This document shows, piece by piece, positions 1 to 9,421 of a stretch of DNA of 20,327 nt. The stretch's first letter is position 1; every line of letters starts with the position of its first letter. A program made the position numbers and the translations under genes. Source of the stretch: Perkinsus olseni. Its lineage: Eukaryota > Perkinsozoa > Perkinsida. The stretch lies in contig JABANN010000580.1 in assembly GCA_013115125.1 (NCBI GenBank), positions 1 to 20,327 on the forward strand, read 5' to 3'. Under the pieces are notes generated by a model. It was not told where the DNA came from and searched no databases. It saw nothing but the letters and a program-made list of their open reading frames with translations.

Positions 1-59
<59 letters not shown>

Positions 60-76
60 GGTGTTGTTGTTGTCAG
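1..76. repeat. (TTG)n microsatellite at an intron 3' end
   Basis: A near-perfect TTG run fills 1-60 and continues with one interruption to about 73, ending in TGTCAG. Because 77 begins an open exon, the run appears to form the pyrimidine-poor, T-rich 3' end of an intron of the gene downstream. Read on the other strand it is a CAA run. It is not telomeric: the unit is 3 nt and a gene follows directly. Confidence 0.9.
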
Positions 77-950
77 TTCCACATCGATAGCGGCTGGGCT
101 GATGATACGACCTCCCCGCCAGACTCCGAAATGTTGCCCTGCATGGAAGCTTGGACGACTACGTAGTGCTCTCATAAAGTCTCCGTAAGGAAGGCATTCT
201 CATCCTCAGGTTCTGTCGCCTTCGCCCGTTCGACTTGGCCGACCAGCTGGCTCAGCCCTGTCGGCTGAACCAGTTCAACGCTTTGGATGTCGAGGCCCTC
301 TCTTCTCTGCTTTGGGCCTTGGCTGCTACACGGGTTTGGAATGAGAAACTGGTAGGAGTATCTTAGGTTGATGCTTGCTGCCGACAGAATTGTTAGATAC
401 TCTACGCCTGCGCTCACCTGGTGCATCGCGTGGAGTCCAACAGCATCAGCAGCAGCATCAGCATCAGCAGCAGCAGCATCAGCAGCTCCGAGGCTATGAG
501 CAAAAGCCTCGTCCAGGCCATTTGGGCTCTGGCGGGCCTCAACGCTCCGCTGATGAAGTTCGGCAAGGCTGTTGTGACTCTCACGCGTGAACTCGAAAAG
601 AGGGTGAGTATAGCAGAACAATCGAGCATGTCCTTAAGCTTGTCGTCCAGGTGGATACCCTCTCTTCCTCCGATCTTGTCAACCTGATCACAGCCCTGTC
701 GGTGTTCGTGTGAGGAAGCGTCGACCGTCTATCAGCCTCAGCCCGATCTGCCCTTCCCTTCAGGCCGACTACCCTCCTCAAACAGCACGGCGGAGCGGAG
801 CTCCTTAGTAAAGCGTGCGGCAAGTTGGTGGAGGCTCTCACTGGCCAACTGGAGAAGCCCTACCGTCCGGACTGGATGGCCACTGCGGCCAAGGCGCTCT
901 ACTTCGCTAGGGTGGTGGCTAGGGTAGTCCTGCCGCTGGATGGGTTTTAA
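77..950 (+). CDS. Helical-repeat protein resembling RAP/heptatricopeptide (HPR/OPR) proteins, 3' part
   Basis: Five exons are seen: 77-162, 210-351, 397-603, 651-709 and 764-950 (TAA at 948-950). Introns are 47, 45, 47 and 54 nt, phases 2, 0, 0, 2, and frames join cleanly into 226 residues. The 5' end lies outside the window. The product is leucine/alanine-rich, with paired helices such as LSSLLWALAATRVWNEKL and SLVQAIWALAGLNAPLMKFG, then LSSSDLVNLITALSVF. This spacing (dL..ll.ala.l...) is typical of organellar RNA-binding RAP/HPR proteins of alveolates. No C-terminal RAP domain is recognisable, so the family call is inference. A Ser/Ile-rich stretch from a CAG/CATCAG tract (about 438-485) interrupts the helices and may vary in length. 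Alternative: another alpha-solenoid protein. Confidence 0.62.
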
Positions 951-1325
951 TGCACACATCTCTAGCGTATTATTTACTATTAGTTGCAATAGTATTATCA
1001 ATTCATGAGCACTTAAAATATAATTTTTAGGGCTTATCGTTATTACTTTTGTCTTGAAGATTTTTTTTCTCAACTTGGGAAATCTTCGATTGAAACACTG
1101 ATGATCTATTAATGATAGGTAATTATTGAAAACAGTAACGAAAATTCAGGGCTTTTTGATGTTTTCACTATTAACTAGAAAAATCTATCATTTACTTTTA
1201 CTACGGCGCTCCAAGAACAGTCCGGTGAGAATTTTTTCCCAAAAATTCCCTCCACTGTTTCCAACTGTAAAATTGTGGCGTGTGAGTAGTTGATACGCAC
1301 CTGAGGCTCAGGTCCTGAGCTCAAT
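951..1325. other. AT-rich intergenic spacer
   Basis: This stretch follows the TAA at 950. It is clearly richer in A and T than its neighbours and holds T runs (for example near 1061-1071). I see no open exon with splice signals. It probably carries the 3' untranslated region of the preceding gene and possibly a promoter for what follows. Confidence 0.6.
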
Positions 1326-1412
1326 ATGCCAGGTATTCACACGAAAGGTATCACATCAGCTGCGAAGAGTTTCCTTCTGGCTGCTGTGGCATGTTTTATT
1401 AGTTGGCACTGA
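1326..1412 (+). CDS. Small signal-peptide-like ORF or first exon
   Basis: ATG at 1326 opens 28 codons ending in TGA at 1410-1412. After a short polar start (MPGIHTKGITSAAK) comes a hydrophobic core SFLLAAVACFIS, which has the shape of a signal peptide. No convincing donor with a partner exon was found, although an open frame of 76 codons follows at 1420-1650. It may be a short first exon, a relic, or chance. A spliced secreted protein is possible but unproven. Confidence 0.2.
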   Translation: MPGIHTKGITSAAKSFLLAAVACFISWH

Positions 1413-1584
1413 CAACTAGATGCCCGTTGTTGTTGTTATCATCCCGAAACTGATGAGTAATCGTAAATGTGGTACTGGTGGTACCTTTCTAGTTCAGGTC
1501 CCCTCCTCCTCGGGCCTCAATGACACGTCCCTATCAGCAGTACTCAGTGCTCGCAAGTGCGCTCCGCTAGGAAGGCTGTCTGTG

Positions 1585-1690
1585 AAGGCGGCCACTCAGC
1601 TGGGGGTTGTTTGTCATGGTGTAAAAGCAGATGGGATTCGAGTGAAGTAAGCCGAAGGTCCCGGGTTCGATCCCTGGTCGCGGCATCTTA
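1585..1690 (+). repeat. tRNA-derived element or tRNA relic (A-box/B-box-like)
   Basis: At 1665-1685 the sequence GGTCCCGGGTTCGATCCCTG folds as a proper T arm (CCGGG/CCTGG around TTCGATC), followed by TCGCGGC and A, which look like a 3' acceptor strand with discriminator. A T-rich run follows. About 75 nt upstream is CACTCAGCTGG, similar to a pol III A box, next to GCGGCCA, which pairs only 5 of 7 with the 3' strand. I could not build an anticodon arm. A decayed tRNA or a tRNA-derived SINE fits better than a working tRNA. Confidence 0.3.
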
Positions 1691-1704
1691 TTTTATTCAG
1701 TGCA

Positions 1705-2281
1705 ATGGCTCTGGGACTTTTCCCTTGCGATGTTCTCTATGACGAGTCGAAGGAGGTACTCGAGATTGAGCGACCCAACCAGTTCGTCAGGACCGACGAG
1801 GTAACGTCCAGTCCCCGTCCCCCCGCGTGGAGACAGCGCCCTCTTCGTCAGGGGACCATCACTTCCATCTGCGGCTGGGACCAGCTTTCCCGGGAGTGCC
1901 TGTCAGCCCTAGGGTTCAGACTGACCGCCATTTCCCAGGCTGAGTGGGCGGCGTTGATGCTGCCTCCGACGGCGATGGCCTCTGCTGCAGATCAGCTCTC
2001 AGCTCAAGTGACGAGAACGACAGTGGCGTTGTAGTTGGAAATTTTTTGTGAGTTAGATAAAATACGTGAAGTCCCGGATGAGGTCCTCGGCCCGACCGAA
2101 GGTGTCCGAGATACCGATGATGATGAGAGGGCGCAGTCGGACGAGGAGCGGTAGTAGCTCTTCAGAGGCCAGCAGCCGGTCATCGTCAGCATCATCGAGC
2201 AGTGAGAACCGGGCTGGGTGGTAGAGCGTGTTGAGGTCCTTTCCTTCAGGTGGTTCCTCGTCTGGTAGCAGTGACGACTGA
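1705..2281 (+). CDS. Hypothetical protein with Ser/Arg-rich, acidic-ended tail
   Basis: Four exons (1705-1800, 1852-2007, 2057-2201, 2250-2281) join with introns of 51, 49 and 48 nt (phases 0, 0, 1) into 142 residues ending in TGA at 2279-2281. Donors are GTAACG, GTGACG and GTGAGA; acceptors CGTCAG, GTTAG and CTTCAG. The N-terminal 95 residues look folded (motifs DVLYDESKEVLEIERPNQ and LGFRLTAISQAEWAALM). The tail is basic Arg/Ser (RGRSRTRSGSSSSEASS) and ends Gly/Ser-Asp-Asp, recalling SR-type or phosphorylated nuclear proteins. I do not recognise the family. The start follows a tRNA-like remnant by about 15 nt; an upstream exon cannot be excluded. Confidence 0.5.
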
Positions 2282-2480
2282 GGTATCATACGTTTTCTCA
2301 ATAACAAGGGTGTTGAGTACTCCAGTCGGGCGAACACGAGTGAATCTCGGAATCCGAACAGCTCATCAATCAAACTGGAACTCATCAAACATCAACAAAC
2401 TGAAGAGGCCGTGTTTTCCGAGTCTCTTAACAGCGAAGGGGTCCGTAAGGGTAACAGCTTCGTGCGCAGCATGCTTGGGT

Positions 2481-2880
2481 TCAAGACCTCAAAACGTCTT
2501 CGCGACGCAGTCCTCGTCGGTCCAGCAGGAACGCTTGAAGGGAATAATTTCCTGGTAACCGGTCAAGGCCGTCAAAGAGCTTCCTCATCTTTCCGTGACC
2601 GGCCCAGGACACGTTGGCAACGTGACGTGGCAGCCCGCGCACACCACAGTCTTCGATCACGTGCATCATGTCGGAATAGCACAGTGAAAAACGACCACGC
2701 CTTAACTTCTGAAGGCCCCCGGATCGATTCCTCCTGACGGTCTTTCTTTGAGTACGCCTCGGTCAGGTTCTCGAGTTTCGCAGTCTCTTCATCAACAGCG
2801 CAGAAGCCCTACAGCATATTCTTATTCCTTCTTCTGGCCAGTGAGAAGTACACCCCTCACACTGTTGGGTAGACGACCGC
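2481..2880 (-). CDS. Coding-like stretch, unresolved
   Basis: Reading the minus strand, ACC GAT near 2880 opens a frame that can be spliced across a 54-nt GTGTGA...GTAG intron into a charged stretch (AVDEETAKLENLTEAYSKKD). A second open frame at 2481-2669 reads DCGVRGLPRHVANVSWAGHG. I could not join the two, nor find a start. It lies directly downstream of adenylate kinase on the same strand. Codon content looks protein-like, but this may be a decayed gene or the edge of one with exons I missed. The flanking 2282-2480 shows nothing I can support. Confidence 0.25.
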
Positions 2881-3058
2881 CAAAGCATCGGTCTAGTTCT
2901 TCTTCGTGTCTCCTATGTACTCAGGGTTTTTCCTCTGTGCGAAACTTTTCGAAGGTTTAAGTTACAAAGGTTTCCCTCCCCCAACTCCTGCGGAACACTG
3001 AATCGGCTACAGTTCTGAAACGATTACAATGGAAACGATTAACCATGCGGTTAGAGGG

Positions 3059-4221
3059 TTAATGAATTTGGACTCGTAACTTCTGTTTGACATCAGTAAA
3101 GTACGTGCCGATGATTTCCAGCAGGGAATCAGTCTGCTGGATACCGCGGGTGACTTGGAAGTCGATAACTCGAGTGTCGGGGGAGTTCCTGAGGAGGAAG
3201 CTTCCACGGCGAAATCCAGTCGAAGCTGCCACCTGTAAAATTCCAGTAGGGGTTCCTCCTTCTCGAAGTGCAGCTCTAGTCGATGCTGTATGATGTCATC
3301 AGCGTCATCATCACGGCGAATCTGTAGAGACAAATCCACCGAGTGTTCAGTAGACCTCTCCTCAAGCACCCCCAAGACTGAGTAAAGCACGATGATGGAA
3401 GCCTTCCGGAAACTCAGGAGGACACCCGGTGAGAACCACGTCTCACCAATCCCGATCCACAGGTGTCACATATCCCCTCCGACTTGGGAAGCATCGGTGG
3501 CATATCATAGTGGCCGTAACGAATGTCCGCGAGATTGTAGTTGTCACCGCAACCACCACAAATACGACGTGATGCCAACTTGTGGACGAGCACCTAGAAG
3601 CAGATCCTCAGCACTGCGGCAACGAGAGAGGAGCTTCTCACTGATCTGGATAGACTAATGTTAATCACTAACTCGGGGTTACCATCACCCAGGGCTAGAT
3701 CGGACCACATCTGAGCTTGTTCGAGTACCCGAGGGAAGCCGTCGAGGATGTAACCGTTGACGCGAGAAGAGGCTTGCAGCTTCGACACCTACACCGACGG
3801 CCGTGGCGATTCAACTCGAACCCTCCCTCGAGCCCCACCTCATGTTTCATCATGGTAACGCTGTGTTCCGAAGGGACCATCAAACCTGAGCGCCCAAGGG
3901 CGTCCGCCCCTCCTCAGAAGAAGCCGACCCACCCTTATCGAGGAAAGGTTTGGCCAGTCGCCCGAGAGGGCTGTCCTCCTTGACGTGTGCTCGAAGGAGC
4001 TCACCAGCGCTGAGATGACGAAGGTTGAGACGAGGGGCTATCCTCTTCGCGAACGTCCCTTTACCTACGGTGAAGGCAGTTCAATATTACTCAGCGACGA
4101 ATTTAGGCGATTCAAAGCTCTTAGCGGAAACCCTTTTAAACGTCTTCAGACGGGCAGCACGACAGAGGAGGAGTCGCCGCTTACCAACGCCCGGGGCTCC
4201 GAGGAACAGAACTTTCTTCAT
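3059..4221 (-). CDS. adk: Adenylate kinase with four-cysteine LID
   Basis: Adenylate kinase converts ATP + AMP to two ADP. Seven exons (4185-4221, 3933-4064, 3839-3885, 3642-3788, 3447-3593, 3233-3321, 3059-3188) join without a frame break into 242 residues. Introns are 120, 47, 50, 48, 125 and 44 nt, phases 1, 1, 0, 0, 0, 2; the first splits the P-loop codon for Gly13. Seen: P-loop GAPGVGKGT (8-16), AMP-site region HLSAGELLR, signature DGFPR (88-92), a long LID with Cys133-x2-Cys136 and Cys163-x2-Cys166, which in the family binds zinc, then RRDDDADD (from 172) and the closing helix HFEKEEPLLEFYR. All key residues are present. No targeting peptide is visible at this start, so a cytosolic location is likely; an unseen upstream exon could change that. 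Confidence 0.93.
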
Positions 4222-4278
4222 CGAAACTTGAGAAATAGTAACGAACGGTCGGACTGAAAACGATCGCCAGGGCGAGCG

Positions 4279-4864
4279 CTAAATGAAAATACGCCGAAGC
4301 ACTCCAATGGTTAAGGGGGATCCCTGCAGGGAGTGATGGATCTGGTCGCGTCCGTCGGTCGGCCCTCCGAGGCAGCTACCGTTTGCTGTTCCTTCGGGTG
4401 GTGCTAAACAGGGCGCCTCTGAAGGCTCAGAGTCGAGCTGGTAGATGTACTGAAAAATCAATTACACAAGCTGAGATCATGATCCAACCTCATCGGCCAT
4501 GCCGTTACAACTGGCGGGTAAGAGTGTGGTAATAATGGTCTTTTAGAACTGTCTGTTGGTGGTGGGTGGTTGCCGTTGATTTATCGATGCTGAACGGGTC
4601 AAACGGGACAGTAAGTCTTCACCCTCCATGACAAGCACCGAAGGGTGGTCGGGGTGAGGAGGAGTGGCCGGTAGGAGACACAGTAAGGCGGTGATGCGTC
4701 CCAGCCAGGTGTAGTTGGTTTACAGGAGGGTCCTTCCAAGGTACATCGGTAGGTAGGGCTGATGGCCGATTTGATATCGATGGTGTATCGAGCAGTCGGG
4801 CGGTATGGCAGGAGAATAATGCAACTTCGACTGTAACGGCATCTTTCTGCGCGTATCTTCCCAT
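4279..4864 (-). CDS. Hypothetical gene with one clear terminal exon
   Basis: The last exon, 4279-4449, follows a strong acceptor (TGATTTTTCAG) and gives 56 residues, Pro/Gly-rich then IHHSLQGSPLTIGVLRRIFI and a stop. Upstream, 4530-4720 holds a hydrophobic open stretch (YTWLGRITALLCLLPATPPH) that is the inverted duplicate of an exon at 5915-5998. In the aligned frame this copy carries a stop (TAA near 4722-4724) where the plus-strand copy has Tyr. An ATG frame at 4864 runs through the region in another frame. I cannot tell whether this is a working gene with different splicing or a decaying copy. Confidence 0.35.
4652..4737 (-). repeat. Inverted exon duplicate, copy 1
   Basis: On the minus strand this 85-nt segment matches 5915-5998 on the plus strand at roughly 85% identity by eye, including the identical run CTTACTGTGTCTCCTACCGG. 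Both code for a hydrophobic helix (TALLCLLPAT versus TTLLCLLPAT). The match does not extend far on either side. Confidence 0.85.
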
Positions 4865-4974
4865 AATCGACCTTCTCCTATTAACCCCTCAATCCTAGAG
4901 AATCTTGAAGATCGTGCTCACTATCCCCGAGGCTCTCCGAGGAGAATCTTTCTGTCATCCATGCAGAGGTCAGA

Positions 4975-5732
4975 ATGACTTTCTCAGTTCTGATTTGTAT
5001 AACATTGATAATGATGCCCCGACTGCCATCTGACCTACTCAAGACAGCCTCTCGAATTTTCCTTGCGAGGGATGACCTCCCAGTTCACGACCACACCCCC
5101 ATTGCCGACATGTTCGCTCTCTATCCACTGGAAAGCGTCATAGTAATGACTAAGGGCTTGGAACTAGGCATGGCCAGCAGGTAGTATCTTCGTCACTCTT
5201 AACTTTGCGGAAATCTATTTTTTCAGTACCATTCTATTGGCGCACTGCTTCTATATCGTCGTTTGCAACTTCCCTTCCGGCGGATTTATCGGATCAACCC
5301 AGGCTTCCTGGGCGGACAAGCTACTACTGTTGCTGTGTGTAAGTTGAGAGGGCTGCCGCCGCCAACACCATGACCATCCACGTCAGGTGCTGAGGATAGT
5401 CGTCGCCTTGCCGAGGCCCTTTTTTTGGGTCAAAACCCGAAGGGATTTCATAGAAGCTCGGTAATAATCGTAAGAGTATCGTAATGGTTTTACTTCGCCT
5501 TCCTTCAATTTTCTCGGGAAAATGTCACGAGTAATGTCCTCTCGTTGTAACGAATCGCTCGGATGGCAATAGACCAAACCACCCAGGTTCGATCCCGGCA
5601 CCTTCCATGTATCCCTTTGCAACCGTATTTAATTTTCGTGTGTGTGAGTTACAGTCTAACGCCAACAATACGGACTGGTCAGACTACCACCGCCGGTGTA
5701 CCTTTCTGTGGAGGAACAGCTCAGCCTGTTAA
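4975..5732 (+). CDS. Small polytopic membrane protein, unknown family
   Basis: Exons 4975-5180, 5227-5338, 5387-5460 and 5573-5732 join with introns of 46, 48 and 112 nt (phases 2, 0, 2) into an uninterrupted 183 residues with TAA at 5730-5732. Donors GTAGTA, GTAAGT, GTAATA and acceptors TTTTCAG, ACGTCAG, CAATAG are acceptable. Hydrophobic segments are SVLICITLIMM, STILLAHCFYIVVCNF and KLLLLLCVLRIVVALPRPFF, then a loop with possible N-glycosylation sites (NNTD, NSSA) and three cysteines. The start ATG lies just after a possible acceptor at 4966, so upstream exons are possible. No family recognised. It may continue into the RING gene that follows on the same strand, since both encode membrane segments. 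Confidence 0.45.
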
Positions 5733-5888
5733 ATGGGCCCTCTTCGTTAAGCCAGTTATGCTGCCTTCAGAGTTAGGGCGTCGGAAGCGGCCGGGGGACT
5801 CCCTTTTCTCCCGGCAGAATCCGCTTCCACTTAGCCCGTCCTCTCAGGTGTCTTTCAACCCCCCAACAGATAACAGCCCGTCTGCTAG

Positions 5889-6862
5889 ATATCTATTCTC
5901 ACCCTTATAAACTAGAGAGGACTCTCCTGTACACCTACTACACTTGGTTGGGATGCATCACCACCTTACTGTGTCTCCTACCGGCAACTCTTCCCCATAA
6001 CGCGGATCTTGCTAAGGTACTATTGGGGATGTGCTGGCCGAATTGCCGCTGATGGCAGCGATGGTATCTTTTTTTCTGTCAGACGCTATGGCGACATGTG
6101 TTGTTGAATATTGCGTCATTGGTCTTCCATCGAGTGGCCTGTGTTAGCCTCTTCTACTGGTTGATGGAATCGGAGTTCAAGAGGGGTATCCCAGCCGAGA
6201 TCCTTGACAGATTCACTGATGTAAGATACTCTTCCAATCCCATCCTTTGTTATTATCATCCCTAGGCGATTTGGTGATGTTGTGGTAGGCAGGAAATCTC
6301 GCCACGCCCACGGAATTATCGTATTCAACACCATCGATGTTTCTGTGGCGTGATTTCCGATCATGCACGTTGAATGCCAACCCCTCATTGGGATTTGGTC
6401 TGGATTAATTATTCAACGACTTGCTCTTCAGAAGAAAAACTGTAGAAAAATCGAAACTGTCTGACCTGTTCAACTGCCGAAAACTCGTCAAAAATTTAAG
6501 AAAATTTTATCGTTCTCAACTCCCACCCTTTCCTAGACGCTGACCGCCATCCGCTTAGGTTTCGGTGTATCACCAGGGGTGGTTATCCAAACTAGGACGC
6601 TCCGAAGGCAGCAGTAACGAAGTGGTCGTAAAAGACCATCAATACAGTAGCAACGACTGTGCTATTTGCTACACGGACTTCAAAGAAGGGGACAGGATTC
6701 GCGGCCTAAGATGCGGCCACGACTTCCACGCCTCCTGTGTGGACGTTTGGCTGCTACAACACCAAAACCGGTAATACGATGGTGTTAAATTGTGAATAAT
6801 TTGCCCCTTCCAGATGTCCCCTTTGTCTGCGTCTGGTCGGCCCAACAGTGTCGCCCAGGTGA
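5889..6862 (+). CDS. Membrane-anchored RING-H2 finger protein (likely E3 ubiquitin ligase)
   Basis: The C-terminal exons 6559-6770 and 6814-6862 (43-nt intron, stop TGA 6860-6862) encode a full RING-H2 finger: CAIC, then CGHDFHASC, then CPLC, with the final CPLC on the last exon. RING-H2 proteins recruit ubiquitin-conjugating enzymes. Upstream exons 5889-6016, 6059-6220 and 6289-6397 join in frame (introns 42 and 68 nt) and encode hydrophobic stretches (LGCITTLLCLLPAT; VLLNIASLVFHRVACVSLFY), consistent with a membrane-bound ligase. The link between 6397 and 6559 is not solved: a short exon near 6446-6487 is open but does not join the RING frame. The 5' end is also open. RING call strong; single-gene model moderate. 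Confidence 0.6.
5915..5998 (+). repeat. Inverted exon duplicate, copy 2
   Basis: Partner of 4652-4737 in the opposite orientation, about 1.2 kb away. In this copy the hydrophobic frame is open through the whole segment and lies in the first recognised exon of the RING gene. Confidence 0.85.
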
Positions 6863-7056
6863 TGAGATTCCCGACATTTCTGGCAGTTCCCTCACTATAC
6901 TTTTTATTCATCATTTTATCCTGTAAAAATTGCCAACGCCGCCACTGTCGTTTCCAACGTATCAAACGCCACCCGTGTTGTTTTTAACAGTTAAAACACA
7001 ATACTCTTCTTAAGGAGGAACAGTATCAGAGACGTTAGTGGTTGCTAAGGGGGGCT

Positions 7057-8870
7057 TTACTTCCCCGCCTTGGCCTTGGCTTCTTTCTTCTTCTGCGTCA
7101 ACTTGGCAGCTTTCTGGTCCCTAGAGGCCTTACCAAACTCTATCCTAGACAGCAGCTTGGCATGCTTCTTGCTCAACATGCTCTTCTGAAGTTCCATCTT
7201 CTCCTGAGCCTTCTCCTCTGCCCTCTTGGCGACCTCCTTCTCTCGCTCGGCCTTCTGCTCAGCCTCATTGACTCTCTCTGCTGCTTCCTTGTGGCGCATC
7301 TCCGCCTTCATTTCACGAAGATAATCACGCTCGGCCAAACGATCGTCCACTTCATCGGTCATGTTCATGGCGTCGGCCGTGGCCTTGAGGAGGCCCGAAG
7401 CGTTCTTCTTTCCGGCCATCGAGCTGACCATATCATCGAGGACCTTCCGTCTGTCCGGGACGTAACCCTCGCCGCTGTCATCGACGAAGGGCGAAAGATG
7501 GGGAGGAAGGGCCTTACCGAGGCCGTACTCAGCGACAGGCAGGAGGATACCTTCGTTGAAGGAGTCCAGCACCCACTGAGGTTGGATGACATCTCTGTCG
7601 CTGGTCTCATCGAACCCATCAGGGAGCATCGGACGGTCGATAACACAATGTGTGATGTCCTCGTCGTTCATGTTCTCCTTCAACCATTTGACTTCCGCCC
7701 CTCCCGCGACCAAGACGGTGTAAATCGGCGCCAAAGCAACTTCGCGAGACACCCAAAAGACAAGTCCCTTGAAGATGCCCTTCTTCGTCTCATCGCCATC
7801 GACGTCCATTGTCTTTGGCGCCTTGTCAACCTTAATGGTGGCAAGACTGGTGCTGGAGGTGTCTGCCCTTTCGTCGGACATAGCGGCGTGAGTAGGAGGA
7901 TATCGCCAACCGACCTCTTTGAACAGTTTGAAGTTGACGAACCTCAGTAGAGTTCGGTACCTGTCCGCGAGAATCGTCAAACGCAACCCTCAGGACCCTC
8001 TATTACCATTCGCCAAAGGTGTTCAACACGTTCATGTCAACCTCAGCAGGGAAGCGGGGGGCGAAGTTGTGGGGCTGCAACCAGCAGACCACGGCGCCCT
8101 GGCAAGCAGAAAGTGGAAAAATCACCGAAAAGTCGGCCCTTTAGTACATAAGGCAGCTGAGCTTCGAAATAGTAGCCCTTAATGGAGGCAAACACCTTCG
8201 TCAGACGACCGGTGTGGATGACGTAGAAGAGGAACTCGTCGTAAAGGCGACGAGCTTCGGCCACCTGATGATCTGTGAACTGCCAGCTTCAACCTAAGAT
8301 ACGTCCTCACTTGTTCGGGCTTGATCCGCTTCACTTGGTCAGCCGGAAGGTGGGCGAACATCGCCAAGGAAGCAACGCAATCATCGAGATCGCGAAGAGC
8401 CGCATCGAAAGTGGGATACCTATTAAAGCGATCGCCGTGACGAATCTTTTTTCCCGCCAAATCCCCGCTTCGACCTCTCCTTAATGAGGTGGCTGAGATC
8501 CTGTTTCGGCTTGTGAAACTTCTCCAAAGTTCTTCCTCTTTTATAATCCTTTCTCGCCATCATCCGTCGGTGCTTTTTCAGATAGGCCTGGGTCGAGTAG
8601 GAGGTGCTCACCAGCGGGTCTTGCATGAGGAAGGTGATGTCCTTGATATGGTAGTACCTAAACTTCCCCAACTCATAGCATATCCTTCCGCCCAGCCTAC
8701 GTTTTATCAGCCCCTTGAAGCTTCCTCTTGGGTTCCCTAGGGTAAACCCCCTTCAATATACACAACCGTCTGAACTCCTGCAGAGAGAGCTGCAATCGCT
8801 TGAGGGCCTGGGCTCGGGTGATGTAGTGGGCTGAGGAGCCCTTCTTGCCGGCCTTCATCCGCTTCACCAT
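7057..8870 (-). CDS. PES1: Pescadillo / Nop7, ribosome biogenesis factor
   Basis: Pescadillo acts in the nucleolus in the PeBoW complex (with Bop1/Erb1 and WDR12/Ytm1) for 27S pre-rRNA processing and 60S assembly. Six exons (8701-8870, 8475-8657, 8311-8419, 8148-8264, 8007-8098, 7057-7960) join into 524 residues. Introns are 43, 55, 46, 49 and 46 nt (phases 2, 2, 0, 0, 2). Family signatures: [19 protein letters not shown] and [16 protein letters not shown] near the N-terminus, [43 protein letters not shown], and a BRCT domain at about 286-368 with HCVIDRP and [20 protein letters not shown], followed by [10 protein letters not shown] basic coiled-coil tail ([14 protein letters not shown]) closes it. 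Length and order fit the family (yeast and human about 590-605), with a shorter acidic region. Complete and intact. Confidence 0.96.
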
Positions 8871-9421
8871 GTTAATAGAGGATCCTTATTTACAAGGAGA
8901 AGGAAGAAGCACTGAGGAACCAAGTCCTAGGGAAAGGAGAAGATTAATGATGGTGATGGTGAATTGAAGGGCATCGGAGAGTTCTCGGCGGGTTGGCAAC
9001 GAAGGGATGGACAGCTCCCTCTCAGCAAGCGTTGGTGGGAGGTACGCGAACACATGAGAAAAGCGCGCGCCCAGGCGATGGTGGGTAGGCGATCCGCCCA
9101 GGTTCGATTCCCGGTGAGAACACTAACAAGAAAAGCTGGTGTGATTGAGAATGTTATTGATACGTCATTATCAATGGACATGAGCATTCACGAGAGATCG
9201 ATTATCGATTGGAGGGCCTTGAGGGCTGATCGAGGGTCGGTGGGGTCACCTGGGAGGGGTAAGCGTATCAATAACGGGTGGGTTATGCATTATGGTAGTA
9301 AGGTTTATGCTACTTTCCCATGGATAACGTGTGCAATACTCGTGTGAGCCACGAAATGAGCGTAAAGGTTATAGAGCGACGCACAGAACGACGTGCGTAT
9401 TAGTTCCTATGAGGGCGAATG
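8871..9421. other. Spacer with tRNA-like 3' arm and duplicated gene tail
   Basis: This is the divergent side of pescadillo. At 9096-9119 lies a B-box-like T arm (GGTTCGATTCC) followed by TGAGAAC, which pairs with GTTCTCG at about 8982 (7 bp, one G-U), but 130 nt apart with no convincing D or anticodon arm. At about 9300-9347 is a degenerate direct copy of 9418-9466, the 3' end of the GTPase-like gene including its stop. A 127-codon plus-strand frame (8964-9347) crosses both and has no recognisable domain. Confidence 0.35.

Noticed and set aside
1-73. TTG run as telomere or subtelomere
   Set aside because: Three-base unit, and it abuts a splice acceptor and coding exon.
5580-5600. B-box-like AGGTTCGATCCC
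   Set aside because: T stem does not pair, no 5' half was found, and it lies in an open exon of the three-TM protein.
7042-7950. 302-codon plus-strand open frame
   Set aside because: It is the exact antisense of the large last exon of pescadillo, which has clear family signatures; leucine-rich content reflects the reverse of lysine/glutamate codons.
8983-9119. Intron-containing tRNA bounded by GTTCTCG and TGAGAAC
   Set aside because: The ends pair, but the T stem has a mismatch, D and anticodon arms cannot be drawn, and the length would need an intron of about 60 nt with no evidence.
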